A stretch of 64,000 nucleotides of DNA from Endomychus coccineus (Eukaryota > Arthropoda > Insecta > Coleoptera > Endomychidae), in the NCBI GenBank assembly GCA_958510875.1, contig OY294067.1, positions 149,180,462-149,244,461 of the forward strand, given 5' to 3'. The first letter of the stretch is position 1. Each line of letters begins with the position of its first letter. Positions 33,757 to 46,429 of this stretch are shown piece after piece. Below the pieces are notes generated by a model. It ran no database searches. It saw only the letters and a list, made by a program, of their open reading frames with translations, and was not told the DNA's origin. A program made the position numbers and the translations under genes.

Positions 33757-36050
33757 CAGCGTGTCCTCGGAATGCGTGGCACAAATAAAGCCGAAGATTC
33801 TTTGATTCGAGAAAAAGTTGATGAGCCTTTTCACTTTCGCCTCAAGTGTCTTGTTTACCCGGTGGAGGACTTCGAAATTGCAAAAATAATTCTGTTTTTT
33901 CGGTATAACTTGAGAACGTGAAGAAGAACTTTTACAATATTTAGCAGGTGAGTTACTGTCTATAATGGCCATTTCTGAGAGTAGAGCACAGAGCCTTAGG
34001 GACCATAGAAATGGCTCAAACTTGAGGATGTAACCGGAAAAGTGTCCAGAACTTTTTTGTGGTCAATGTAATTCACTCGATATTTATTATGTAGATAGCT
34101 TATCTAATTTGAAAACTTTTTTTACTCTTAGAAAATTTTGATGAAATCAACGGATTAGCTTGAAAAAATTAATTTTCGAGTCTCTGCAATTTTGGCTCAC
34201 TAATTTTACTTGATTAAAATACCTTAGTTGCCTTTGCTTTTCTAATGTCATTTTGGCATTCGAAGAATTTATTCTCAAAACTGTCTGTTTTTACTTTGCT
34301 TTCCGTAAAAATTTTATAAAATTATGGCTCAAATTTTCACTAACACTGAAATGGTTGATATGTTATTGATTTATGGACTTTGTCGTTGCAATGGCCGGAG
34401 AAGGGAAAGATATCCGCATCGCAGAATTCCAAATCGGCAAACCTTCGCGAAACTGGCAAATTTGAAGCAAATCGCAGAGAAGCTGGACGCAGACGGACAA
34501 GAAGGACGGTAGAGCTCAAAGAAGCGATACTGGAAGCGGTTGAAACTGAACCTGGGATAAGCACACTACGTTTGGGACTTCGTTATGGAGCCTCAAAATC
34601 ATTAGTTCATAATGTACTGAAAGAAGAACTGTTATATCACTATCATATTAAAACAGTTCAAGACTTATTGCCCATGGATCCAGGTCATCGGCTAGATTTC
34701 TGTCGGCTTATTGTCCAAAGACAAAACGCAAACCCCAATTTTTGTAGAAGAATTCTGTTCACGGACGAAGATACTTTCACGAGAAGTGGTCTTTTTAACC
34801 TCCATAATGAACACTTCTATGCTGATGAAAATCCTCATGAAACGGAAGTTACATATTTTCAGAATCAAACTAAAATCAATGTTCGGGTTGGAATTGTGGA
34901 TAACTTTATTATTGGCCCTACCGTTATACCCGATCGATTGAACGAGGATAACTACTTGAACTTTTTGGAACAAAGGCTACTTGAACTGTTGGAAGACTTG
35001 CCCTTACACATTCGTCGTGGCCTGGTTTATCCATGATGGTGAACCTCCTCATTTCTCATTAGCTGTGAGGCGACATTTGAATGCGGAATATCCAGATCGC
35101 TGGATAGGTAGAGGACACGATGCACCAGTGAACTGGCCGGCCCGCTCCCCTGATTTGACGCCCTGCGACTTCTTTCTATGGGGCGCTTTGAAGCCGAAAG
35201 TTTATGCTGCTCCAGTGAACACACGAGAGGAATTGTTGCAACGAATCAATCATGAAGCGGATTTATTGAAGAATGATCCTGAAGTACTAGCCAGAGTTCA
35301 ATCCAATTTCTTGAAACGAATTAATTTGTGTATTCAGGAGAATGGGCAACATTTCGAACAATCGATGCCTTAGCGATTTCCCAAAAAGTTTTGTTGTTTC
35401 TTTTGATTTAACATTTGTTTTTTCTAAATAATCACATCGTTTCCCCATTTCTATTGTTTTTATTATTCGTGTTTTACCGAGATATTAACCATTTCAGTGT
35501 TAGTGAAATTTTGAGTCATAATTTCATAAAATTTCTACGGAAAGCAAAGTAAAAACTGACAGTTTTGAGAATAAATTCTCCAAATGCCAAAATGACATTA
35601 GAAAAGCAAAGGCAACTAAGGTATTTTAATCAAGTAAAATTAGTAAGCCAAAATTGCAGAGACTCGAAAATTATTTTTTTCAAGCTAATCCGTTGATTTT
35701 ATCAACATTTTCTCAGAGTAAAAAAAGTTCTCAAATTAGATAAGCTGTCTACATAAAGAATATAGAGTGAATTATATTGACCACAAAAAAGTTCTGGACT
35801 CTTTTCCCGTTACATCCTCAAGTTTGAGCCATTTCTATGGTATCTAAGGCTCTATGCTCCACTCTCAAAAACGGCTATTATTGACAGTAACTCACCTGCC
35901 AAATATTGTAAAACTCCTTCATCACGTTCTCAAGTTATACCAAAAAAACAAAATTATTTTTGCAACTTTGAAGCCTTCTACCGGCTAAACAAGACACTTG
36001 AGGCAAAAGTAAAAAGGCTCGTCAAATTTTTTTCGAATCAAAGAATCTTC
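33757..36050 (+). mobile_element. Tc1/mariner-type transposon with ~560-bp inverted repeats
   Basis: The left end starts CAGCGTGTCCTCGGAATG after a TA. Positions 33793-34358 match the reverse complement of about 35483-36050 with moderate divergence, giving unusually long inverted repeats. The right arm lacks the outermost ~36 bp: at 36051 it meets hammerhead repeat H2. The transposase frame between the arms is broken, so the copy is inactive. Confidence 0.88.
34324..35373 (+). pseudogene. Mariner-superfamily transposase, frameshifted
   Basis: The N-terminus (NTEMVDMLLIYGLCRCNGRR) resembles the helix-turn-helix region found in many insect mariner-like proteins annotated DUF4817. The DDE core shows ILFTDEDTF (first Asp), WFIHDGEPPHFS (second Asp) and ARSPDLTPCDFFLWG (third Asp). 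I count about 38 residues between the second and third Asp, more than the 34 of classical mariners. Frameshifts at about 34450 and 35030 split it into three frames. The ATG and about the first 11 codons lie inside the inverted repeat. Confidence 0.88.
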
Positions 36051-36223
36051 TTAGGTTCTCGCGGACGTAATGTGTAGAACCGGATTCTCGGGTATTGATC
36101 CGCGTTGTGTGGTTTCGGTCCTCAAAAGGACCAATTTCACGACGTTTCGGCAAAGTCGCATTTGCCATCTTCAGGTGATTCGACCGTAGAGTCTGGAAAA
36201 TCTAGGCGAACGCGATCCAGTTC

Positions 36224-36226
<3 letters not shown>
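36051..36226 (-). mobile_element. Hammerhead repeat family H2
   Basis: Begins ttaggttctcgcggacg, shared with the palindrome at 1650-1770, and ends at a TA tract. It carries a hammerhead-like core on the minus strand. It replaces the outer end of the mariner right arm. Non-coding. Confidence 0.8.
36140..36178 (-). ncRNA. Hammerhead-like core (family H2)
   Basis: Minus strand: CTGAAGA (36168-36174), stem II GGCAAA...TTTGCC (six pairs), GAAA (36145-36148), then ACGTC. The core consensus is complete; stem III is a loopless AC/GT. Confidence 0.65.

Positions 36227-36273
<47 letters not shown>
36227..36273. repeat. (TA)n tract after H2
   Basis: Pure TA tract. To its right, 36274-36489 is unassigned DNA with a small GC-rich hairpin-prone stretch around ccctttggggtcgacccc. 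Confidence 0.95.
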
Positions 36274-36275
<2 letters not shown>

Positions 36276-36489
36276 AAGGGTACTTCGGGGACAAAAATTT
36301 TATGGAATGCGCTCTTTGAGCCCCCAAGCTTCCCTTTGGGGTCGACCCCAAAATGCTCCATATATGCAAAGGTCACACCATAGCAATTCCGGTTGCAGGT
36401 AGTGACGTCACGGTAAAATCGATGGTATCGGTATATATTTTACATGACTTGACAGCTTGGCAACATCTAACGTACGCGTGGAGTATGAA

Positions 36490-38937
36490 TACGTAGGGAT
36501 GGGCGATTATGAATCGATTCAACACGGAATCGATTCAAAGATGTTTAAGCACCGAAGGAAATGAATCTTTTCAACACTCTTAGATTATTTGGGGAATCGT
36601 TTCAATTGTTTCGATTATTTAATTAGAAACGATCTTGTAATTTTGATGCCGCCCTCTATTGAGCGACAGTGCAATTTTTCGCTTCGATTATAAATTTCTA
36701 CTACTAGAAATCTATAAATAGAGAAACTCTGTCATCTATTATTATAGTTATCTAACATCCAGCTTAATCCCAAGAGAAGTTCAGATGAAGCTCTAATCTC
36801 GCTCTACATGATTACGGGAAGTCCCTTTTCCGTCCCTTACTCCACGGCGAATCTAAATTGATTTATAAATTTTACGTTTTATTGGATTAAATTATGACAT
36901 TATGATTGAATAAAGTGTAACGTGATAATGTAAGCTGTTGAATGTACATTTGTTGAAATGGCGGCTCCAAAAACAAGTAACGTGTGAAAATTTTTCCTTA
37001 AAGATAATACAAATACTGTACCCTGTAAACTTTGTCATAACGTATCGACATTTTCTGGAAATACGACAAATGTCAGTAACCTCCTGAAAAGAAAGCATCA
37101 TAGTAATTTACGTAATACTGTAACTGATTCCAGTTCCATTGCACATCCATATCTATCTCTAGGATTGAAAATAAAGGACTAGAACATAGGTAAGTTGTAA
37201 TAATTATAATGAGAAACATTCTCTTATTTATTTGAATTCTATAGAAGTGCATGTGATGATCACCATGATACTTCCAAATCACCTACTCCGAGCACAAGTT
37301 CAACTGCAACTACAACTAGTGCAACTACAGCCCTAGACTTAGAGCAACCAGTGATCATCGGAAGGACACAGCTACATCAATGTACCAGCTCCAGACCGAA
37401 ATTAAGAATTCTGGATGAAGCATTCCAATCCATCAGCTCTTATAGTCGTGAAGGCACTATCAACACAAATTACTGACGCGTTTTGTTCATGATCGTTAAA
37501 AGTACTTTGTCTTTTTCTATCGCAGAAGCTGTATTTGACACATTCGGGAAATTCAAACAACTCTCATGTTTCGCACACAGATTAAATCTTGTGGCAACTA
37601 AAGCTATATAATGTTTTGATCTTGCAGTTCAACAATTATTAAATAAAATTAATAGCATAGTAACTCATACTAAACAGACGGTGAGTGCATCAGACAAGTT
37701 ACAACGTTTATAATTGGATGAAGGTAAAAGTGATGGTAGTTTTTTCGAACTAATTCAGGAAGTACCCACCTGTTGGAATTTCACATTCTAGAACATTTTA
37801 TTTTATTGGCAGACATAGTAAGCTTAGTGTTATTGAAATTTCCAAGATGTTAATGGGATTTGAATTGGAAATGGCAAAGGAAATGAAAAACCTTTTACAA
37901 CCAATTGAATTTGTTACTGTTTAGCTTTGTGGAAGTGACTATGTAACATGTAGTTCTGTAATTCCTCTCCTAAAATGAATGACCCACGTTATAGAAATGT
38001 TCGATCTAATTTCTGAGCCTGTGTTAGATTTAAAATCAAATATTTTGAAAGAAATGGATAAAAGACTTGAAGGCACTGAATTTGTTAAAATTCTTGCAAT
38101 AGCTACACAATATTAGATCCCCGGTATTAAAAAATTCATTTTAAAAATCCAATGCTGCTAATTCAATAATTATATTAATTTCGAATGCAATTCAAGAGAC
38201 AAGTTTACAAATCGAAGAGCAACTTCCAGAACAATCAAATTATAATCTAAATGACTTGTGGTCATACCATGAACAGTTAGTGTCCTCTAATACTAATGTT
38301 CAGCAATCTGAAACTTTAAATGGGGAACGGAAGTGCATGAGTTGAAACATTATTTATTGGTCAACCTTATCCTCAAAAGCAAGATACATTTAAGTACTGG
38401 GTAAATCTGGAGAAATTTATCAAAAATTGCCTTAAAATATTTGATTGTCACCCCTAATACATCAGTGCCTTCGGAAAAGCTATTTTCAAAGGCAGGAAAC
38501 TTATTGACAGTCATTAAACTGCCTATCAGCCAAAAGATTATCAAAACTTCTTGGTTCATTACATGTGAAGGATTGGCAGCAAAGAATCAAAACGGAATTA
38601 CCAGAATCTTAATTCATGGCTATAAGAACCCAAAATAATTTTTATTTTTTGTATCTTTATTATTTATTATGTTCTTTATATTTGTCTATGTTTTTTTTTG
38701 TACATTTATAATTTCAATAAATTGCGTATTGGGTAATGATTTTGAAGTTGTGAACTCTTTTGCTTCCCGAAACTAATGCTTTTTACCTAGGAACAAACTA
38801 GTGTTTTTAGCTTTTTTCCACTCTTTTTGAATAACCGAATTGAATTCGAAGCATAGGTAAAAAGGAATCGGTTAATTAATCGAATCAAACTATGGCATTC
38901 CGAGTCGAATCGATTCATTGTGAATGAATCCTACGTA
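36490..38937 (+). mobile_element. Decayed hAT transposon (ZBED-like)
   Basis: The ends share TACGTA (36490-36495 and 38932-38937) followed inward by similar bases, and the palindrome GAATCGATTC occurs at 36511, 36527 and 38907, near both ends. Between lies a broken hAT transposase. An exact 8-bp duplication could not be fixed because the flanking ATACGTA is itself palindromic. Confidence 0.75.
36959..38640 (+). pseudogene. hAT transposase, ZBED-like, many breaks
   Basis: Pieces appear in the order expected: a BED zinc finger (CKLCHNVSTFSGN ... KRKHH, about 37020-37100), the core segment CFAHRLNLVATKAI and VPTCWNFTF (about 37570-37790; usual family forms have TRWNST), and at 38450-38560 the dimerisation region NTSVPSEKLFSKAGNLL. 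Frameshifts and stops lie throughout. hAT transposases cut and paste their element by recognising its end repeats. Probable origin is clear; activity is excluded. Confidence 0.82.
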
Positions 38938-38993
38938 TATGTCAATTACATGCATAACCAACACCATAGAGTAATAATATTATTACTCTACGC

Positions 38994-39276
38994 CACGGTC
39001 GTACATACAGGTCCGGAAACTCTATGGTTGAGATGAGTCGCTTACGCGTCGTCAAACTCGTAGTCCCTCGCTCAGTCACCAGCTGGCGCTTGGATCACGA
39101 GGTGGTAAAACGATTCTGAAAACGCAGGTATGCCTTGTGTTTACAGGTCAACTGACAGTTTTCAGAAAATACCCCTACGTGGCGCCTTTTGGTACTACGC
39201 GAAAGTCGACGCTTAGCGGACTCACTTCTCACATAGGAAACAAGCTCGAGTTTCCAGACCTGTCTATACGACCGTG
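38994..39276. mobile_element. hAT-type MITE, second copy
   Basis: Starts CACGGTCGTACATACAGG and ends CCTGTCTATACGACCGTG, the same termini as at 17622-17851, but with a longer middle (283 bp). Flanking octamers ctctacgc and ctatgcgc agree at six of eight positions, an aged target duplication. Confidence 0.85.
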
Positions 39277-41604
39277 CTATGCGCCAACACTAACATAGAT
39301 AGAACTAAAAATATCCAACGGGCACAGTAAAACAAAGCAGAAGCAGATGGAACTGTTTCCAATTTCATTATTCAAAATATGAATTACGGACTAGACTTTA
39401 TTATTTATAATGTTTAGCAATCATAATATTATTTGGAATGATAATTAAATTTTGAGGACCCGTTTGTTTGCATGGCAACTTATGGTGATGAATGCAGAAA
39501 GAGCGGATAAAGCTCTATTTATCTTTATTTATTTTTAGCTATCTACCCCATTCTCCTCATTTCCTCATTTCTTTTTAGCTTTGAAATAAGACCTGCGAAA
39601 TATTGACGATTCAGTAATGTAGAATTGTGTCAATATTATTATTATTTTTCTTAATTTACATGTTACCGAGAATGTGCCACTGTTCTAAAACATGTAATGT
39701 GATGATTCTGAGGAATAACGGTTATTAGGTGAATCAATTGCTTCCGAGAAGTTTCCTGATTTCGTTAAAAGATTAACAGTAGGTACCTTATATGTATATT
39801 GATAATAAATTTCAATGTTGTTATGTGACTTGATAGCTTTGAAGACTTCCTAGTTTGGATAATATTTTACTAACTTGTGAAAATCTTCAGGGATATATCG
39901 TATGAGCTAAATTGCTAGGCAGCAATATTAGTTTGAATTTATACCTACCGTACGTAAAAAGAAACATCAAAGTTAATATATTAGTATCAATTCCTCATTC
40001 AATGCATACTTGAGCTTTCATCAGTAATTTATATAATGATTCACCTTTCAAACAATGAGTATTAGGTATTCGACAGAATTAATCAACTATTTGTTAGTGA
40101 TTTTTCACATTTCCAGAAATATATTGCATTTTTATTTTTGTACATTTATTGAACTTATTTCATTTTATCATAATTAAAGACTGAATTTAAATTTTCTATT
40201 CAATTCTTGATAAAATCTTATATTTTATCGATAAAATACTTTTTTATTATCGAATGCAAAAGCTCATGAAATATAGAAAAGGTAAGATTCTCGCCACATA
40301 TTTACTAAAATTAATCGCAAAATTTTTGTGAATCAATCTTCATTACTTTGTCTATAAACTACATTTTAACATAGTAGGCCACCTAGTTCAAATAAGCGGA
40401 AAATGCTTTGTCTCAATTCTGATCAGTCGAATAATTGATTATGAATGATTTGTAAATTTTTTTGAAATATTTATAATCTTTACACACATCACAAATTTAT
40501 TGTCTCGGTTTAAGATTTATATTCAGATTTAAAAATGATTTCACCAAGGATAACAACCCTCTGAGTATGAGGCAACTATTTTATTTTCATTTCATCACAT
40601 ATTAACAACGAAATATACTAACAATTCAAGTAGGACGAGAAATAAGAGCATTCTGCTACCAAACATAATTAAAACAATAGCTACAAAAAAGTTTTTATAT
40701 AACTATAAAGATCTATACTATAAAACGCTAACAAGTAACTTAAGTATATTGATGGTCCTATCGGCAAATATGCAAACCATCTAATAATGGTTATGTGTTG
40801 CCTAACCCCATCTTGCTTTTGAAAAATGAAATGGAAATTTAGGTGAACAGTCTGATAAAAATTTAACAAAATAAAAGCGATGATGTTACTTCCACATCAA
40901 CAAATACCAGGTGGTTTTTTTTTTAATCAACTAAGTATTTAACCTTTTTCTGATAAATATAAATATAAATATTTCTTGATGAAGCTAAATGAGATAATAT
41001 ACACCTACTAGGTTTGGCTTGATATAGTGGACTGTAGATTTAATTGATACACAGTACTAACCTTAAGACCTATTTATTAACTTTACATTTCACAATTAAT
41101 TACAGTTAGAAATATAGATGTTCGTCGATTGGTGACAAAAATACTTATGACCTAAAATGCTACGGAAAGAGTCTCATGCCTGAGTGGCAACCCAAGAGAT
41201 ATAAATGTTGGTACACACCTTATGCAGTTATGTTACAAGGAAAGCGAATGATTGTGTATACAAGTCTATATTTGTGACCACAATTATTTATTTAAATGCA
41301 ATCGAGATTATCCTCTGATATTTATTAATATGTATCCTCGGTTGATATCATTGTTATCAGAAGCAATGTAAATTGAATTCAGGTAAAAACTTAAGCCTTT
41401 GAAAATGGCTGTATATCGCAATCAAAAACTGCCTTAGATTAGTTAGAAATTTAGTGCAAAAAGGGTGATAATGTGAACTAAATTATATTATTTAATTATG
41501 TAAGAACCATCGAATTAGTTCATTTCAATCGAATAAATTACTCATATGCGAAAATTTACATGCCTAGTAATTTGTTATTTCACTCCTGAATACTATCAAC
41601 TGAA
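39277..41604. other. No recognisable gene
   Basis: AT-rich DNA, short frames on both strands, no clear repeat ends. Confidence 0.5.
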
Positions 41605-41960
41605 ATGACATTACAAATTTCATTTCCAGGTAATTCAAATTTGGCTCAAATGAAGCTTAGAAATAAACGTATTTGTGAGAATCATTGTACTACTGCATCT
41701 TTTTGCAACCCTACTAAAAACGGATTAAAGAGAAACGTGCATCCTGTAATGTACGAGGAACTGTCGGTTAAGAAACCTGTACAACAATAGACAATTTTTT
41801 GTTAAATTCTCCGGAATCTTCTGTTCTGGATGATACGAATGAAAATGCCAGTGAATTTTTACAGAATGTATCAAATTTGCCACTACCTGAAACTCCTAAA
41901 AGGAAAATAAGGGTTGGCGTTGAAAAGATCTGCTTTGTTTAAACTCAGGAAGAAACGTAT
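41605..41960 (+). pseudogene. THAP-domain C-terminal fragment
   Basis: KRICENHC followed by F, N and LKRNVHPVMYE (about 41660-41765) matches the second half of a THAP zinc finger (C2CH with the AVPTIF-like end). The first Cys pair is missing or in another exon; TTTCCAG at 41624-41630 could be an acceptor. A stop lies at 41788-41790 and a frameshifted continuation reads LPLPETPKRK. THAP domains bind DNA and occur both in host proteins and in transposases. Which one this was cannot be told. Confidence 0.55.
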
Positions 41961-42329
41961 TGCTACTATTTCAAGAATGAATTTTTCATCAATTTTAGAT
42001 TCTGATAAATTATAATTCTGAGTCTAATAAAACTTTTGTGAAAATGATCTCGCTACACAGAATCTCCGTTGAATAATCTCGAAAACAAGATTTGAACTGT
42101 TCATCATTTTTTTCGGAGGTGGAGAAATTTTGAATAAGACGCATATTTTTATGTTTTATCGAAATAAAAAATTCCTTCATTCTCAATAGATTTCTTCTCA
42201 GTATTTTAATTTATGTTGAAGCGGGAAATTCAAAACCATTTAGGCAATAAGATTATTATAAAAATTTATGGATATACTTTCTTTTTAAATTAATAAAACA
42301 GAATAGATAATTCTTTTATAATGGTTATA

Positions 42330-43696
42330 GGATAGGCCAAGCAGTTATTGATAAAAATTAAAATCTATTTAAAAATGATTTAGTTGCAAAGTACACAAAA
42401 TCGCTAACTTCTGGAAAGTTATTAAATGTCTTTGGTTCATTCATTGATAAAAAAACATTAATCAATGGTTCATTAGATGCTTTCTTTCTTCTAATTCAAA
42501 AGCATCAATCAGCTTTATTAAGTTACATAGTAAGTAAAAATTTGCGCCATCTCTTGACAAGTAGAAACGTTACGTTACACAGTTGATAGATTTTTAATTT
42601 TACACATTTTTTTCTTCATTCATTTTGCATGCCGTAATGTGTGACTTTTACAAAGAAATTTTGTTATGTTATATGCAACGAAAGTATGTTCTGCAAACTG
42701 ACATTTATAAAATCGATCCAGAAGAGGAATCACGTTATTTGCCGAAAAATGAATTATATTTTGGAGTAGACATTCATAATGAAATTAATAAAAGAGATAT
42801 AACAAAGATCCGATTTATTAGTAAGGCACTTTTATGAACGCTGTCAAGAATTTTATGGTAAATTACGTAAAGAAATTGAAAAACGATATGATTTTGGTGA
42901 TAGTATTTCGTCAGTTGACCAATAATAATAATAATAATAATATATGTTTATTCACATAAAGATAAAGGAATTACAATAGAGTGTATAATTGAGATGATGC
43001 AAATAAACAGGGAATATCACAGAAGCTTTAGTTCCGAGGGAACTATCGCTTGTACGTGATTTCAATTTACCTTATTATTTATAATTGGTATAAGTAGAAG
43101 TGAACCACAAGAAAGAAAATAATTTATGATGAAATAACTTTAAATATAAATAGCAAAAATAGGTGATATGCGTAAACATGTCCTCTCATATACACCTATA
43201 CACAAGCATATAACAGACACATCCCGATTCCCACAACAACCATCACAACACATCACACAACATTCAATAATAAGGATCAGCACACTTTTCACTGTTTTGG
43301 TTATAGAACACAATTTAATTTAGTAAACCATTTTTTTTTGTCTATTTCACTAAGTTATGAGATGAAGCCAATTTTCAGAAAATTTGCCATCTGGTATCTT
43401 TTGTTTTGTATATTTCGTCTTTTCCTCATTCAAATGCTAGTTGTGAACGAGTTTTTAGTGCCGTAAACAATATAAAAACTAAAAGTCGCAATAAACTTAT
43501 AACGGAAACTATTAATGGCTGTCTTTTGGCAAAGCAATGTGTGAGTGAATATGATGATTGTATCAAATTTACCCCAAACGAAAATATGATATCCCTTATG
43601 GCAAATTCAAATTTACATGGGAAACAAAATGTCGTCGAAGATGCCAAGGATTCCGTTGAAGCAGATGATGATATTGTTTTTGTTGAGTTTTAGTGA
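42330..43696 (+). pseudogene. hAT transposase C-terminal part, interrupted
   Basis: The last frame (43406-43693) is the hAT dimerisation domain: FPHSNASCERVFSAVNNIK, then NKLITETINGCLLAKQ. Upstream, 42625-42837 reads as a continuous 70-codon piece, with a related frame to about 42915 (EFYGKLRKEIEKRYDFG), consistent with the region before the dimerisation domain. About 450 bp of antisense LINE 3' end split the two. Another open stretch (42370-42585) is in the same direction but unrecognised. The relation to the THAP scrap upstream is uncertain. Confidence 0.7.
42917..43370 (-). mobile_element. LINE 3' UTR fragment with (TAA)n tail, antisense
   Basis: On the minus strand the block ends GTGAATAAACATATATTATT followed by (ATT)n, the kind of 3' terminus used by I- and CR1-like LINEs. 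It separates two parts of the hAT frame. The right (5') boundary is approximate. Confidence 0.65.
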
Positions 43697-46429
43697 TAAG
43701 GTAAAATGTGAGGTTTAATTTTTCCAACAATTATTTTTTTTTGGCTTCATCTTGTACTTTTAAGAAAAATTAAATAAAACTATTTTTGAAATTTTGATGT
43801 TTCAATGATTATGTAATATGTTCAGCCTATAAATAATAGTTTTTACGACAAGTAACAAAATAATTAATGCACGGTAATTTCAACTAGGCATGTACGGAAT
43901 TTTAGTGTTGAACACATGACAACATTGCACATCATATAAGCATGAACAGGAATAGGTGACAGTTGGTGGTTCGTTGAGAACTGATTCCTTTGTTATTGTT
44001 TGTTTATGTTTTAATTCGAATACAATACACCCATATTCCTAACATTATTTCTCTAAATTCTTGTTATTATTTTAGATTAGCTAACTTTCGTTCATCAATG
44101 TTCGTTATTTAACCTCAACAACTTTGAATTAGTTTCTACAATGACATTGGAAGTTTAAAACTGCTCTGTTCGAACGAGTTAACGAGTAATATAGTTTTTA
44201 GATAATTATTCTCCGTATATCTTCTATTTGAAAAGAACTGTTTTATTTATTTAATAGCTTTCGCGAGCTGTTTTTCATCTTTATGTTGTTATTTCATCCT
44301 CGTATGACCAACAATTATTGTTATAAATAATATTTACTTCAAATTCCCGTAATATATTTCAACTGCCAACACATATTTGCAGATGATATTGTGGTTACAA
44401 TGAACCATAGATAACTAGTAGAGTTATCTATGCAATGAACTCACATATATTATATTATGTTGATCTATGATAGTACTAGTTACGTCATCACTGGCCGCGA
44501 AAGCAACGTTGTTTGAAAGTTCCTCGGAATTGTCACATTTTCAAGAGGTGTTTTTATGAATATTACAGCATGTATTGTTCGAAAAACTATGCGTACATAT
44601 AATTTTATTACTATATTTCAGTTACAGGGGTAATTAAACTGAATTCGGAAGATAGTGATATTGCCTATTGAAGTAGATATTTGGGAATGAATCGGTTTGG
44701 CGAAACTAAAAACGCAGAGATAGATGGTGTAGGTAATTCAGTCTACAGTCCCTCATAATGTGAATATGTCTCTCTGATTTCTATGATATTAATGGAAGAA
44801 ATAAAATAACTTTCTTTCATGTATATTAATTATCACAAAGTTATGGCTTCCCTCCCCAATACAATAATGATTCTGATTTTGCCATGTATTTATCAATTTG
44901 ATTAGACATTGTGTCTCGTTAAATTATTATAAGATACAGTCGAATTTAGATGCAATCAAAATAGTCGAATATTTATCAAGCTCTTGTTATATTATCCCTG
45001 ATACGACCGACCATCTCTCCAGAAAATCAAGTAATTTCATACTACATAATGATGAGAGAATACAATAGGTATCTGTGAATAGATGAAAGTGACAAAAATT
45101 AGAATGAAATGATGTCAATGTTCCAAGGAGAACAGATGATTAAAGATGTCTCAGTAGTCTGCAGGATAGGCAGACCTCTAGCTGCTCTGGCAAGAAACTT
45201 TGGACAACAACCATAGATAAGTCTACTCCTTTCGGTACGCTCTGACATGATTCCTCGATGTCTGAGGTTAAAACTATTGGTAGAATCGAATTTCTCATCA
45301 ATTAGAGTGTATTTTGACCCAGTTATATGAGAATCGATCAGATCGAACAAATTCACTATTTTTCAGTGATAAATGCGATTTTATAGTGTATTTATCCAAC
45401 GAATAGCCGAAATTCAGGGTTTCGGAACACTCTCACATGATTCCTCAACGTCTGAGGTTAAAACTAATCGTAGAATCGAAATTCTCTTCAAGTAGTAGTA
45501 GAGTTATCTATGACAACAACAAACGTAATTTTTGTCTCGCCTCTATTATAACCCTTATAAAACTGTCCCTGGCGGAGTGATCGCTCTTGGCTACATGCTT
45601 CTGTTACAATTTTTACACATCGCTCAACAGTTCTAGTGCGACATGGCAATTTGCTTATATTAATAAAGGATCTATTTTTAATAGCTACCAACAAATCTTC
45701 ATTCTCAATATTCATTGTTAGTGGAGGGCTCTGTAATTGAGAATTTGCTCCAATCAATTAACTCAGCATAATCTTCGGTATTCCAATTTATAGCAGGGAT
45801 TTTATCAAATATTTGCACTATTCCTCGTGGTTAATCAGTACCGAAACCCGACTAAATATTCTAGACAATATTTTAGCTCACAAGTAAACCAAAAAGAATT
45901 TACTTTTAACGTAACAGTTCAAAAAAGAAATTTTTTTAATTTCCTTATTTCAAAAGCTCTAGGGGTGCGGCTAAAATACTGTCACCAATCGTTTTTCTGT
46001 TATGTGGAAGCTAATACATATTAGTTTTTGCTGTCAGATCTAAGATGAGATATATAAAAATTAAAATTTCGACTCAATTCCTTGATGTAATTATAATTGT
46101 TAGTAATTCATAATTCTCCGTTCAAACCTAGAATTGTAATTAATTGACAGTTGAACAATGATTTCATTTTACTTTTTTACTTTTTTTGCTTATAACAATT
46201 AATCGTTATGAGAGGTTTCTATAAGTTGTTTTTTTAACCAGTTCGAAGAGGACAGTTCTATAAAATTAAACTTGTGATGACGTCCAATTTTATATTTTGT
46301 ATATAGAAAGGTCAGAGGCAGGGTCCAGGAGGCACTGCGACTCTGTGACAATTGAGTCACAAATTGTGGCAAGTAGAACGCTACTACTGCCGAACGGCGG
46401 GCGAATATAGCGCAAAGACTTCCAAAGAG
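43697..46429. other. No recognisable gene; short repeats only
   Basis: A pair of ~72-bp direct repeats lies at 45228-45300 and 45420-45492 (cctgatt-free blocks sharing catgattcctc, gtctgaggttaaaact and agaatcga). CATAGATAACT at 44406 and its inverse AGTTATCTATG at 45502 could be the ends of a small transposon of about 1.1 kb, without a confirmed target duplication. Frames of 85-89 codons on minus at 45099 and 45488 show no motif. Confidence 0.5.

Noticed and set aside
44406..45512. Small transposon with CATAGATAACT ends
   Set aside because: The flanking bases show no target duplication, and the left end itself contains the inverted motif, so the ends may be a chance palindrome.
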